The notes below the pieces were generated by a model, which had not been told where the DNA came from, did not search any database, and was given only the letters and a program-made list of their open reading frames with translations. Position numbers and translations under genes: made by a program. Of a stretch of DNA of 5,389 nt, positions 5,224-5,389 are shown one piece after another. The DNA comes from Auritidibacter sp. Marseille-P8566. Its GTDB lineage: Bacteria; Bacteroidota; Bacteroidia; Flavobacteriales; Flavobacteriaceae. The DNA lies in the NCBI GenBank assembly GCA_943325595.2, contig CALPQA020000172.1:1-5389 (forward strand), read 5' to 3'. The stretch's first letter is position 1. Every line of letters begins with the position of its first letter.

Positions 5224-5344
5224 TTTGTGGGCACGAGCGAGACGCTCGCGCTAGTAGGGAAGCAGTAGTAATTTTTACCAAGGCAGATTGTCTTCCGAAG
5301 ATTTTTTCCTTTGCTCGCGCGAGCGTCTCGCTCGTGCCCACAAA
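5224..5344. repeat. 121-bp GC-rich inverted-repeat element (REPIN/MITE-like)
   Basis: A perfect 28-bp arm (5224-5251) is repeated in exact reverse complement at 5317-5344, with a 65-bp AT-rich spacer. Each arm contains its own hairpin: CGAGCG-AGA-CGCTCG at 5234-5248, with the mirror version in the right arm. Two REP-like hairpins in head-to-head arrangement resemble REPIN/BIME doublets, which are moved by IS200-like REP-associated tyrosine transposases; none is encoded here. The spacer has no reading frame of interest and a minor dyad, TCTTC-C-GAAGA, at 5291-5301. The arms are far more GC-rich than the surroundings. No target-site duplication was seen at the ends. Confidence 0.8.
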
Positions 5345-5389
5345 CTAATTCAAATCAATTTCTAAAACAGTTTGATCATTATTTCCATA
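5345..5389 (-). CDS. Possible C-terminal end of a gene entering from the right edge
   Basis: On the minus strand the frame from 5389 reads YGNNDQTVLEIDLN and then TAG at 5347-5345. The composition suits the hydrophilic tail of a soluble protein. Fourteen residues are too few to name a product or to prove that it is coding. The palindromic element begins at the base right after this stop codon, a position typical of intergenic repeats that double as transcription terminators. Confidence 0.35.
   Translation of the reverse strand, partial: YGNNDQTVLEIDLN

Larger units (their letters stand above)
4852..5344. other. Non-coding region: araC promoter region followed by palindromic repeat island
   Basis: No credible gene was found in these ~490 bases. 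The part nearest the araC-type gene (4852-4970) is AT-rich and holds its putative promoter and one operator-like motif. From 4983 to the right end it is a run of at least six inverted repeats. An 83-codon plus-strand frame at 5017-5268 runs straight through these palindromes and resembles no known protein. Confidence 0.75.

Noticed and set aside
5017..5268. Plus-strand open frame of 83 codons
   Set aside because: It runs through several palindromic repeats and has low-complexity, incoherent content, so it is most likely not coding.
5043..5344. A CRISPR array in the repeat-rich right end
   Set aside because: The repeats differ in sequence and length, are not regularly spaced, and there are no uniform spacers.

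Overview
The window looks like a chromosomal segment from an AT-rich member of the Bacteroidota, most likely a Flavobacterium-like Flavobacteriaceae species. The protein sequences have that flavour. The putative promoters match the TTG / TAnnTTTG pattern of this phylum, and the start codons lack clear Shine-Dalgarno sequences. Genus-level placement is inference; no search was run.

Layout from left to right. (1) Positions 1-1496, minus strand: the N-terminal ~498 residues of PheT, the phenylalanyl-tRNA synthetase beta subunit, running off the left edge. (2) Positions 1497-1761: a divergent intergenic region with a pheT promoter on one strand and, on the other, a promoter for the next gene. The second promoter is preceded by two TTTGTGCTA repeats exactly 21 bp apart and overlapped by a small perfect palindrome. 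(3) Positions 1762-3267, plus strand: a complete 501-residue NAD(P)-dependent aldehyde dehydrogenase of the AldB/ExaC/AcoD acetaldehyde dehydrogenase type. (4) Positions 3268-3551: a terminator-like hairpin and a perfect 17-bp inverted repeat of REP type. (5) Positions 3552-3926, plus strand: a 124-residue DUF779 protein with a CC-x6-C motif. (6) Positions 3928-4851, minus strand: a 307-residue AraC-family regulator, convergent with the DUF779 gene and separated from it by one base. (7) Positions 4852-5344: non-coding, with the araC promoter region and then a dense mosaic of palindromic repeats, ending in a 121-bp element with 28-bp perfect GC-rich arms. (8) Positions 5345-5389, minus strand: possibly the last 14 codons of a gene entering from the right.

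The centre of the window is an aldehyde-handling module: an AraC-type regulator, the aldehyde dehydrogenase and its DUF779 partner. The most interesting signal is a shared motif, TTTGTGCTA. It occurs as a 21-bp-period tandem pair directly upstream of the dehydrogenase promoter, inverted inside the first codons of that gene, and as an 8-base version just upstream of the predicted araC promoter. The simplest reading is that the AraC protein recognises it, activates the dehydrogenase and controls its own gene. This is inference from spacing and position.
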